This document shows positions 1 through 5,623 of a stretch of DNA of 5,908 bases, piece by piece; position 1 is the first letter of the stretch, and each line of letters begins with the position of its first letter. Position numbers and translations under genes: made by a program. Below the pieces are notes generated by a model. It saw nothing but the letters and a program-made list of their open reading frames with translations. It was not told the DNA's origin and did no database searches. This DNA is from Gammaproteobacteria bacterium (GTDB taxonomy: Bacteria > Pseudomonadota > Gammaproteobacteria > Burkholderiales > Thiobacillaceae): positions 1 through 5,908 of the forward strand of contig JAHJNP010000160.1 of the NCBI GenBank assembly GCA_018820745.1. The letters are read 5' to 3'.

Positions 1-218
1 ACGCCTTCCATGACCTCGTCGCGCTTGAGCAGCGTAGTGCCGTAGCTCATCAGCTCGGCCACGGTGCGGCCGTCGCGGGCGCCTTCCAGAATGCCGGCGG
101 TGATGAAGGCAACCGCCTCGGGATAGTTGAGCCGAAGGCCGCGCGCGCGGCGGCGTTCGGCCAGTAGCGCGGCGGTAAAAATAAGCAGCTTGTCTTTTTC
201 GCGTGGGGTCAGTTCCAT
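1..218 (-). CDS. ureA: Urease gamma subunit UreA, 5' part only (runs off the left edge)
   Basis: Urease splits urea into ammonia and carbamate in the cytoplasm. UreA is the small gamma subunit of the trimeric gamma-beta-alpha enzyme. The reverse strand from position 218 reads without a stop to the window edge, giving 72 codons of a family that is usually about 100 residues. It begins [20 protein letters not shown] and continues through the family-typical segments [30 protein letters not shown] and RDEVMEGV, so it is recognisable by eye along its whole visible length. The ATG lies 9 nt after the ureD stop, and the purine-rich AAGAG just before it is a modest ribosome binding site. Translation coupled to ureD is likely. 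The remaining codons and, by the usual gene order, ureB and ureC should follow to the left; that part is inference. Confidence 0.97.
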   Translation of the reverse strand, partial: MELTPREKDKLLIFTAALLAERRRARGLRLNYPEAVAFITAGILEGARDGRTVAELMSYGTTLLKRDEVMEG

Positions 219-227
219 GGCAACTCT

Positions 228-1088
228 TCATGTGTTCCAGATACGCGGCATCTGCGCGTCGCGTCCGATCAGGGCGGGACGCAGCAGCTGCCACAAAGCA
301 AAAAACCAGTGCCGCGCAGCTTCCGATGCATGCCCCAGATAGCGCGCCACCAGCAGATCGGGCAACAGCGTAATGCCGCACTGCGCACCGCTTTCCAGCA
401 ACGGTACCGCACGGCAGGCGGCCAGCAATCCGGGTTCGATGCGTGGCGCGGCCGCCAGCAGCGTGCCGCTGACGCTGAAGCCCGCCAGTCCGGCCGCGGA
501 CGCCTGCAGACCGGACCCGCCATCGAGCCGCCCGCGTTCCAGCCAGAGCGGTTGCCCGGCGCGCTGCACCCGGGTGTCGAGCTGCAGCGCGCCCTGCTCG
601 AACGCTTCGCCCGAGGCGCGCCGCCCCAAGCAGAGAACGTCCATGCCGATGAAGCGCGCCGCCGCATCCAGTTCGATCCGGCTCTGCATGTCCGCGCGCG
701 CCGCATCGAACACAATGCTCTCCTGCGGCAGCCATTCCAGCACGGCATCCGCGCCCACTGCAAAATCCAGCCGCTGCTTCGCCCAAGGGCCGGCGCTGCG
801 ATACCACTTGCCCGCGCCCGGCGTGGTGAGCAAGGCATGCGCGCCAGCATCCACCTTCACGTCTATGGCCAGCTCATCGCCCCCGGCGATGCCGGACGGC
901 GGATGCAACACGATCACATGGCAGACGCCCTCGCCTTCCGGATAGAGCGCCTTCTGCACCCGCAGCGGGCCGACATGCTCGCGCCGCGCCAGTATCGTGG
1001 CGGCGTCGCGCCGCTGGAAATCCAGCGCCAGGCGGGCATGCCAGGTCGGGGCAAGCGGGACGTCAAGGGGAGGCGCGGCGAGATTCAT
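228..1088 (-). CDS. ureD: Urease accessory protein UreD (UreH family)
   Basis: UreD is a cytoplasmic chaperone. It binds apo-urease and, with UreF and UreG, helps deliver nickel to the active site. The 286 residues match the usual family length of about 270-290. Visible hallmarks are GPLRVQKALYPEG (residues 40-52), LHPPSGIAGGD (61-71), the TTPGAGKWYRS segment (88-98) and EWLPQESIVF (118-127), followed by a C-terminal half ending near IWNT. Most relatives have HPPGG where this protein has HPPSG, a mild change. The ATG at 1088 is chosen because the family match begins soon after it. It has no strong Shine-Dalgarno sequence; instead the start overlaps the stop of a 40-codon relic frame as ATGA, and the native urtE relic stop is 7 nt upstream. 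Translation may therefore depend on coupling. ureA follows 9 nt downstream. Confidence 0.96.
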   Translation of the reverse strand: MNLAAPPLDVPLAPTWHARLALDFQRRDAATILARREHVGPLRVQKALYPEGEGVCHVIVLHPPSGIAGGDELAIDVKVDAGAHALLTTPGAGKWYRSAGPWAKQRLDFAVGADAVLEWLPQESIVFDAARADMQSRIELDAAARFIGMDVLCLGRRASGEAFEQGALQLDTRVQRAGQPLWLERGRLDGGSGLQASAAGLAGFSVSGTLLAAAPRIEPGLLAACRAVPLLESGAQCGITLLPDLLVARYLGHASEAARHWFFALWQLLRPALIGRDAQMPRIWNT

Positions 1089-1095
1089 CGCCGCA

Positions 1096-1207
1096 TCATA
1101 CCGACAGCAATTCCCTCACTCCATCCTTCCCCCATGTCGGCGCCGTGCTTGATGATCACGACGCGTTCCATCAGCAGATACGGGTTGAGTGTGCCTGCAC
1201 GGAACAT
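1096..1207 (-). pseudogene. Relic of a second urtE: start and end kept, middle deleted, frameshifted
   Basis: Three nt after the stop of the urtD relic, an ATG at 1207 opens MFRAGTLNPY. This resembles the beginning of urea-type UrtE ATPases, which commonly start with a Met-Leu-x-Val-x-x-Leu-Asn-Gln-Tyr pattern. The reading then jumps straight to YLLMERVVIIKHGADM, which resembles the UrtE C-terminal region (tyrosine, then a Met-Glu-Arg turn and a Gly-Ala-Asp-Met stretch). Shifting frame by one base between 1126 and 1133 gives DGVRELLSV and a TGA at 1098-1096, a fitting UrtE end. About 190 codons holding all ATP-binding motifs are missing, so it cannot encode an ATPase. Its sequence differs from the intact urtE at 2971-3660, whose end reads HIKQFLSV. 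Its position directly after the urtD relic supports the call. The N-terminal match is short and weaker than the C-terminal one. Confidence 0.62.
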
Positions 1208-1210
1208 GGT

Positions 1211-1309
1211 TTAACGCCCTAAATAAACTTCGACTACGCGCGGCTCGGCCCGCACCGTGGCGAGATTGCCTTCGGCTAGCACAGAACTTTCGCGCAGCAG
1301 ATTCACCAG
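1211..1309 (-). pseudogene. Relic of a second urtD: C-terminal tail only
   Basis: The reverse strand reads VNLLRESSVLAEG, then NLATVRAEPRVVEVYLGR, then TAA at 1213-1211. Compare the tail of the intact UrtD in this window: VTVMHQGKILAEG, then SMEQVQKDERVIDVYLGH. The LAEG turn and the tail ending VYLG match in register with no gap, which is characteristic of UrtD ATPases. About 32 codons are clearly recognisable. The frame stays open to about 1348 and begins with DHVM, reminiscent of the EHDM switch motif, but the residues between are unlike UrtD, so I end the relic at 1309. No start codon, Walker A or signature motif remains. Its divergence from the intact copy means it is a separate lineage of urtD and not a recent tandem duplicate. 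It most likely belonged to a urea transporter operon that led into ureD. Confidence 0.82.
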
Positions 1310-1323
1310 ATGAAAAAGGGGCG

Positions 1324-1364
1324 TTAGTCTATTTTTCATTACGTGATCAAGGCCTAATGACTAA
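1324..1364. repeat. AT-rich imperfect inverted repeat at the fmdB end / relic junction
   Basis: Arms TTAGT (1324-1328) and CATTA (1337-1341) are complementary to ACTAA (1360-1364) and TAATG (1355-1359), with an 8-nt bulge on one side. The 13-nt loop region overlaps two adjacent palindromic hexamers, TGATCA (1344-1349) and AGGCCT (1350-1355). The fmdB stop lies inside it. The surroundings, about 1305-1370, are visibly richer in A and T than the rest of the window. It could be a weak transcript end for fmdB or scar sequence from a rearrangement. It lacks the GC-rich stem and T-run of a standard intrinsic terminator, so no function is assigned. Confidence 0.35.
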
Positions 1365-1695
1365 TCATCCAGGGCCGCTTGCCCGGAAAGCTTTTCTCTC
1401 CGCTTGGCGCGGTAAACGTGGCTTTTGGCTTACTGCTACCGCACCCGCAGCCAGGACCATGAACATGCTTGGTCCCGCTTTGCGAAGCGAGGCGAGGTTC
1501 GTGCTGTGCACGTTCATTCGTGGCGTGGGCAAGGCGGCGGTCGGCCGACATACCGGAGAAGGCCGGAGGCGTGATCCACGCGCGAGCGGAGAGCGCGGCG
1601 CATCCGGGACAGGGCGCAGGCGTCGCCGACTCGCTCATGGGGCGCATGGCGCTGAACGGGCCGCATTCGGGACAGAGGTATTCGTAGATCGCCAT
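1354..1695 (-). CDS. fmdB: FmdB-type zinc-ribbon protein, formamidase-associated
   Basis: This is a 113-residue member of the FmdB zinc-ribbon family. In Methylophilus methylotrophus the neighbour of the formamidase gene with this name was proposed to be regulatory, but its biochemical role is not settled. The start MAIYEYLCPECGPF is followed by a second Cys pair at PCPGC, giving the four ribbon ligands Cys8, Cys11, Cys29 and Cys32. A further metal-binding-looking cluster, HVHGPGCGCG (residues 77-86), and the tail RPWMISH are typical of the formamidase-linked subgroup as I know it. The ATG at 1695 is preferred over an in-frame ATG at 1839, because the zinc ribbon starts exactly there and the longer form would run 134 nt back into fmdA. 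The gene sits 10 nt after fmdA, whose stop overlaps its ribosome binding site, so the two are translationally coupled. The end looks complete despite the scrambled sequence that follows. Confidence 0.9.
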   Translation of the reverse strand: MAIYEYLCPECGPFSAMRPMSESATPAPCPGCAALSARAWITPPAFSGMSADRRLAHATNERAQHEPRLASQSGTKHVHGPGCGCGSSKPKATFTAPSGEKSFPGKRPWMISH

Positions 1696-1703
1696 CGCCG
1701 TGA

Positions 1704-1707
1704 CCTC
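1704..1707 (-). promoter_or_regulatory. Ribosome binding site of fmdB overlapping the fmdA stop
   Basis: The reverse strand reads TTTGAGGTCACGGCG directly before the ATG. The GAGG core shares its first two bases with the TGA stop of fmdA and sits 8 nt from the start. This placement settles the short start of fmdB and suggests that ribosomes finishing fmdA reload onto fmdB. Confidence 0.7.
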
Positions 1708-2935
1708 AAAGATCGGGGGAAAGGGGCATGTCGATGCCACCCATGTCATGGATGACCGGACCGCTGGCATTGGGCATGATGTCGAACTCGAAGATGTCGG
1801 TTGGCAACCACAGCGTCGCGCAGGCGTTGGGGATGTCAACGACGCCGCTGATATGACCCTGGACCGGGGCGGTGCCGAGAATCGAATACGCTTGCGCCTT
1901 GCTGTAGCCGAACTTGGTCAGATATTCGATGGCGTTCAGACACGCTTGGCGGTAGGCGACGTGGACGTCGAGGTAATGCTGCTTGCCCCACTCATCAACC
2001 GAGATGCCTTCAAATATCAGGAAGTCGTCGTATTTGGGCGTGATCGGGCTCGGTTTGAAAATCGGATTCTTGATCCCATATTTCGCCATGCCCCCCTTGA
2101 TCAGGCTCACCCGCAGGTGCAGCCAGCCGGCCATTTCGATCGCACCGCAGAAGGTGATTTCGCCGTCGCCCTGGGAGAAATGCAGGTCGCCCATCGACAG
2201 GCCGCCGCCCTTCACATACGTCGGGAAGAAAATCCGCGAGCCGCGCGACAAATCCTTGATGTCGCAGTTGCCGCCGTGTTCGCGCGGCGGCACAGTGCGC
2301 GCGCCCTCGGCGGCGGCCTTGTCGCGCGCCTCGCCCTTCATCTTGCCCATGTGCGCGCTCTTGGTGGTTGGCGGCGCGCCGAGCGGCGGGACGCGGTCGG
2401 GCTGGGTATTGATGAAGTCTACTTCGCGGGTGTTCCAGGTGTCGAGCATCGCCCGGTCGGGCAGGCAGCCGATGAGGCCAGGGTGGATCAACCCGGCGTA
2501 TTTCACGCCCGGCACGTGGCGGGATTCGGTGAACATGCCCTTGATGTCCCAGACCGATTTTTGCGCGAGCGGGAAGTGGTCAGTCAGGAAACCGCCGCCG
2601 TTCTTCTTCGAGAAGAAGCCGTTGAAACCCCACAGGCTGTCGGGCTTGGCGCCGATATCGAGGATGTCGACGACCAGCAGGTCGCCCGGTTCGCAGCCTT
2701 CAATGCCGATCGGCCCGGACAGGAAATGCACGGTGGTGAGATCGATATCACGCACGTCGTCGGCCGAATCGTTGTTCTGGATGTAGCCACCGGTCCAGTC
2801 GTAGGTTTCGATGACGAAGTCGTCACCAGGCTTGACCCACGCGACGATGGGGATGTCAGGGTGCCAGCGGTTGTGGATCAGTTCGTTGTCGTAGGGCGAT
2901 TGCTTGAGGTCGACTTTGATGAGGGTTTCAGGCAC
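1706..2935 (-). CDS. fmdA: Formamidase (acetamidase/formamidase family)
   Basis: This cytoplasmic enzyme hydrolyses formamide to formate and ammonia, and relatives may act on other short amides. At 409 residues it matches the family length of about 400-410. Recognisable blocks are YDWTGGYIQNNDSADD (residues 45-60), HFLSGPIGIEGCEPGDLLVVD (70-90, conserved core around GPI and EPGDLL), GGGFLTDHFP (113-122), GGNCDIKDLSRGS (221-233) and LSMGDLHFSQGDGE (246-259). These Asp-, His- and Cys-rich blocks are conserved in the family and presumably form the active site; I do not assign individual roles. The start is a GTG at 2935 with AAGGAG 7 nt upstream. It lies 35 nt after urtE with no hairpin between them, so it should be transcribed with the importer, and fmdB follows 10 nt later. 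The linkage suggests that the importer handles formamide or related amides. No frameshift or missing block is seen. Confidence 0.95.
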   Translation of the reverse strand: MPETLIKVDLKQSPYDNELIHNRWHPDIPIVAWVKPGDDFVIETYDWTGGYIQNNDSADDVRDIDLTTVHFLSGPIGIEGCEPGDLLVVDILDIGAKPDSLWGFNGFFSKKNGGGFLTDHFPLAQKSVWDIKGMFTESRHVPGVKYAGLIHPGLIGCLPDRAMLDTWNTREVDFINTQPDRVPPLGAPPTTKSAHMGKMKGEARDKAAAEGARTVPPREHGGNCDIKDLSRGSRIFFPTYVKGGGLSMGDLHFSQGDGEITFCGAIEMAGWLHLRVSLIKGGMAKYGIKNPIFKPSPITPKYDDFLIFEGISVDEWGKQHYLDVHVAYRQACLNAIEYLTKFGYSKAQAYSILGTAPVQGHISGVVDIPNACATLWLPTDIFEFDIMPNASGPVIHDMGGIDMPLSPDL

Positions 2936-2942
2936 GGCGGGT

Positions 2943-2948
2943 CTCCTT
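2943..2948 (-). promoter_or_regulatory. Ribosome binding site fixing the GTG start of fmdA
   Basis: The reverse strand carries AAGGAG at 2948-2943, 7 nt before GTG at 2935-2933. The protein continues PETLIKVDL, the expected formamidase beginning, and no ATG with a comparable site is near. GTG is therefore the likely start codon. Confidence 0.75.
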
Positions 2949-2970
2949 GGGTTGAGCGGTTGGAACGAAC

Positions 2971-3660
2971 TTAGACGGACAGGAACTGCTTGATGTGGGC
3001 GGCATCGGTATCGGCACGCGAGGTTTCATGCACCAGCAGTCCGCCTTCGATGACGAACAGCCGGTCGGCAACGTCCATCGCGAACGACAGCACCTGCTCC
3101 GAGACGACGATGGTGATTTCACGCATCTTGCGGATCTCGTTCAAGGCTTTCGCGATGTCCTTGATGATCGACGGCTGGATGCCTTCGGTCGGTTCGTCGA
3201 GCAGCAAAACCTTGGGGTTGGTCACCAGCGCGCGGGCAATGGCGAGTTGCTGCTGCTGCCCGCCGGAAAGGTTGCCGCCCTTGCGGCGACGCATGTCCCA
3301 CAGCACGGGAAACAGCGCGTAGATTTCTTCCGGAACCAACTTGTTCTTGGTGTGCGTCATCCCGGTTTCGATGTTCTCCTCGACCGTCAGCGTCGGAAAG
3401 ATCATCCGCCCCTGTGGCACATAGGCGATGCCCTTGGCGACACGCCGGTAACTCTCGTCCCCGGAGACATCATTGCCGTCGATGGCAATGCGGCCGGATT
3501 TCAAGCCGAGAATGCCGATCAGCGACTTGAACAGCGTCGTCTTGCCCATGCCGTTGCGGCCCATGATGGCGACGGTCTCATTCCTGTTTGCGGCAAACGA
3601 GATGCCATGCAGCGCCTCGCTTTGTCCGTAGCTCACCACCAGATCGTTAACTTCCAGCAT
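2971..3660 (-). CDS. urtE: ABC importer ATPase, UrtE type (urea/short-chain amide uptake)
   Basis: This is one of the two cytoplasmic ATPases (LivF-like) powering the importer encoded with it. The 229 residues carry a complete nucleotide-binding domain: Walker A GRNGMGKTT (34-42), Q-loop VPQGR (Gln83), signature LSGGQQQQLAIARAL (131-145), Walker B LLLDEPTEG (152-160) and the switch loop SEQ (187-189). Gln in place of the switch His is usual for LivF/UrtE proteins and is not a defect. The ATG is 12 nt after urtD, and AAGGA next to the urtD stop serves as ribosome binding site. It starts MLEVNDLVVSYGQSEALHG, without the Asn-Gln-Tyr-Tyr-Gly-Gly pattern common in dedicated urea UrtE proteins. Together with the fmdA neighbour, that leaves open whether the substrate is urea, formamide or both. 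Homologous genes in Methylophilus fmd clusters are assigned to amide uptake. Confidence 0.92.
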   Translation of the reverse strand: MLEVNDLVVSYGQSEALHGISFAANRNETVAIMGRNGMGKTTLFKSLIGILGLKSGRIAIDGNDVSGDESYRRVAKGIAYVPQGRMIFPTLTVEENIETGMTHTKNKLVPEEIYALFPVLWDMRRRKGGNLSGGQQQQLAIARALVTNPKVLLLDEPTEGIQPSIIKDIAKALNEIRKMREITIVVSEQVLSFAMDVADRLFVIEGGLLVHETSRADTDAAHIKQFLSV

Positions 3661-3672
3661 TACGCTTTCCTT

Positions 3673-4416
3673 TCAATGGCCCAGATAAACGTCAATGACG
3701 CGTTCGTCCTTCTGCACCTGTTCCATGGAGCCTTCGGCGAGGATTTTTCCCTGGTGCATGACGGTTACCTTGTGCGCGATGCGCTTGACGAACTCCATAT
3801 CGTGTTCAATCACGATCACCGAACGGTTCTGGCAGATGCGTTTCAACAATTCGGCAGTGAGGTCGCGTTCGCGTGCGCTCATCCCGGCGATAGGTTCGTC
3901 GAGCATCAGCAACTCGGGATCCTGCATCAGCAACATGCCGATTTCGAGCCACTGCTTTTCGCCGTGCGAGAGCAGGCCAGCTTCCATGTCGAGCTTGGCG
4001 GCCAGGCCGATTTCAGTCGCCACTTCCTGCACGCGGCTACTGACGTCATCCGTGCATTTGAATGCCAACGCACCGAACACACCCCGTCCGCGCGGAAACG
4101 ACACTTCCAGGTTCTTGAACACCGGCAGGTTTTCGTAGATCGACGGCGTCTGGAATTTGCGACCGATGCCCGCACGCACAATCTTGTGTTCAGCCTGCCC
4201 GAGCATTTCCTCGTTCTTGAACTTGATGCTGCCGCCTGTCGCGCGGGTCTTGCCGCAGATCAGATCAAGCAGCGTCGTCTTGCCTGCGCCATTGGGGCCG
4301 ATGATGACGCGCAGCTCGCCGCGGTCGAGGTAGAGTGTCAGTGCGTCGATTGCTTTGAAGCCATCGAACGAAACCGAAAGGTCTTCGATCGCAAGGACAA
4401 AATCGGTATTGCTCAT
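3673..4416 (-). CDS. urtD: ABC importer ATPase, UrtD type (urea/short-chain amide uptake)
   Basis: This is the second ATPase (LivG-like), pairing with UrtE beneath the two permeases. The 247 residues match the family length. Motifs in order: Walker A GPNGAGKTT (40-48), Q-loop KFQTPSIYENL (Gln89), signature LSHGEKQWLEIGMLL (149-163), Walker B LLMLDEPIAGM (169-179) and switch His205 in EHDMEFV. The variant signature LSHGEKQ and the ending VIDVYLGH separate UrtD from generic LivG proteins. The ATG at 4416 has AAGGAG (4424-4429) 7 nt upstream and lies 21 nt after urtC. All catalytic residues are present. Its tail serves as the in-window reference for the urtD relic at 1211-1309, which differs at about half of the aligned positions. 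Confidence 0.95.
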   Translation of the reverse strand: MSNTDFVLAIEDLSVSFDGFKAIDALTLYLDRGELRVIIGPNGAGKTTLLDLICGKTRATGGSIKFKNEEMLGQAEHKIVRAGIGRKFQTPSIYENLPVFKNLEVSFPRGRGVFGALAFKCTDDVSSRVQEVATEIGLAAKLDMEAGLLSHGEKQWLEIGMLLMQDPELLMLDEPIAGMSARERDLTAELLKRICQNRSVIVIEHDMEFVKRIAHKVTVMHQGKILAEGSMEQVQKDERVIDVYLGH

Positions 4417-4437
4417 ACAAGTTCTCCTTAACTGCGT

Positions 4438-5610
4438 TCAGCATTCTTCACGTGTGAGGCCGGGCGGCAGTGCGTCAAGCGTAGTGGCTGCCGGGTGCTG
4501 CGCGAGCGCATCGACCGGTGCCGCCGCTGCGGTCGGTTTGCGTTTGCCGATGCGCGGCTTGACGTAGGTTTCGTAGAGGCCGGCAAGGCCGTTGGGAAAC
4601 GCCAGCACGACGCCGATGAAGAGCGCGGCCATCAGGAACAGCCACAATTCGGGGAAACTTTCCGAGAAATAGGTCTTTCCTGCGTTGACCAGCAGGGCTC
4701 CATACACCGCGCCGATCAGGCTCATGCGGCCGCCGACGGCAGCGAAGATGACCATTTCGATACTCGGCACGATACCGACCAGCGACGGTGACATGAAGCC
4801 GACCTGGAGCGTAAACAGCGCCCCCCCGATACCGGCCAGCATCGCCGACAAACAGAACACAAAAACCTTGAACATCGACACGTCGTAACCGGAAAAACGC
4901 ACCCGGTCTTCCTTGTCGCGCATCGCCAGCAGCAAGGTGCCGAGCTTGGAGCGCTGAATCCAGCCGCAGACGAGGATCGCCGCCAGCAGCAAGCCTGCGT
5001 TCACAAAATAGAGAATGACCTTGGCGCTGTCGGTGCGGATGTCCCAGCCGTTGAGTGTTTTCAGGTCGGTGATGCCATTGACGCCACCGGTGTAACCCTG
5101 CTGGCCGATGATGAGCACCGTCAGGATGAGCGTGACTGCCTGCGTGATGATCGCGAAGTACACGCCACCGACGCGGCGCTTAAACATGGCATAACCGATG
5201 ACAAAAGCGAGAATCGCCGGCACCAGCGCCACCGCGAGCAGCGTGAATGACAGGTGTTCAAACGGCACCCACCAGACCGGCAGCGCAGTGAGCTGGTTCC
5301 AGTCCATGAAGTCGGGAATGCCGGGAGTCGATTGAATTTTGGTGGTGATCGGGTCGGACGCTTCGAGCTTGAGGAACATCGCCATGCAGTAACCGCCCAG
5401 CCCGAAGAACACGCCCTGCCCCAGGCTCAGGACGCCGCCGTAGCCCCACAACATCACCAGGCCGATGGCGACAAAGCCGTAAGAAAGGTACTTGCCGACG
5501 AGATTGAGACGGAAGTTATCGAACAGTAAAGGAAAGACAACGAGCAGCAGGCAGGCGAGCAAGAGCCAGCTCGCGAGTCCATGTCGTTTGAACCAGGTGG
5601 TGGGGGTCAT
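4438..5610 (-). CDS. urtC: ABC importer permease, UrtC type (LivM-like)
   Basis: This inner-membrane subunit forms the translocation channel together with UrtB. The 390 residues are mostly hydrophobic, with around ten likely membrane segments. After an N-terminal helix (about 12-30) comes the hallmark LWGYGGVLSLGQGVFFGLGGY (54-74, core SLGQG), then a periplasmic loop (about 83-115) containing DPITTKIQSTPGIPDF. Further on, the GYDVSMFKVFVFCLSAMLAG region is typical of LivM-type permeases and marks the cytoplasmic coupling area, followed by GGRMSLIGAVYGALLVN. The last 35 or so residues form a hydrophilic, Ala- and Pro-rich tail ending LTREEC, likely disordered in the cytoplasm. The ATG at 5610 has a GGAG site and lies 13 nt after urtB. 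No defects are visible. Confidence 0.94.
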   Translation of the reverse strand: MTPTTWFKRHGLASWLLLACLLLVVFPLLFDNFRLNLVGKYLSYGFVAIGLVMLWGYGGVLSLGQGVFFGLGGYCMAMFLKLEASDPITTKIQSTPGIPDFMDWNQLTALPVWWVPFEHLSFTLLAVALVPAILAFVIGYAMFKRRVGGVYFAIITQAVTLILTVLIIGQQGYTGGVNGITDLKTLNGWDIRTDSAKVILYFVNAGLLLAAILVCGWIQRSKLGTLLLAMRDKEDRVRFSGYDVSMFKVFVFCLSAMLAGIGGALFTLQVGFMSPSLVGIVPSIEMVIFAAVGGRMSLIGAVYGALLVNAGKTYFSESFPELWLFLMAALFIGVVLAFPNGLAGLYETYVKPRIGKRKPTAAAAPVDALAQHPAATTLDALPPGLTREEC

Positions 5611-5623
5611 GCGTTTCTCCGGT

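Noticed and set aside
309..1214. A 301-codon open frame on the plus strand opposite ureD and the relics
   Set aside because: It is antisense to a clear ureD, rich in Arg, Gln and Ala, with no domain. Its end crosses the urtE relic only by chance.
1305..1336. Possible intrinsic terminator after fmdB (CGCCCC followed by five T on the minus strand)
   Set aside because: No complementary GGGGCG lies upstream within hairpin distance, so the T-run is not preceded by a GC-rich stem.
1189..1755. A 188-codon plus-strand frame covering the gap and fmdB
   Set aside because: It has no recognisable motif and no convincing ribosome binding site, and it runs antisense to fmdB and the relics, which explain the region better.
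1696..1839. Upstream in-frame ATG that would lengthen FmdB by 48 residues
   Set aside because: The extension lies wholly inside fmdA apart from the 10-nt gap and reads as low-complexity Ser/Pro/Thr sequence, and the zinc ribbon starts exactly at the downstream ATG, which has its own GAGG site.
1700..2974. A 424-codon open frame on the plus strand opposite fmdA
   Set aside because: It mirrors the whole formamidase gene, has skewed Asp/Val/Arg-rich composition and no recognisable domain, so it is a shadow of fmdA codon usage.
2971..4416. urtD and urtE as a recent tandem duplication of each other
   Set aside because: They share only the ABC ATPase motifs. Signature, switch residue and C-terminus differ in the way expected of the ancient LivG/LivF pair.
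2995..4431. A 478-codon open frame on the plus strand opposite urtE and urtD
   Set aside because: It lies antisense to two ATPase genes with complete motifs, spans their boundary, and its protein resembles no known family. Long antisense frames are common in GC-rich coding DNA.
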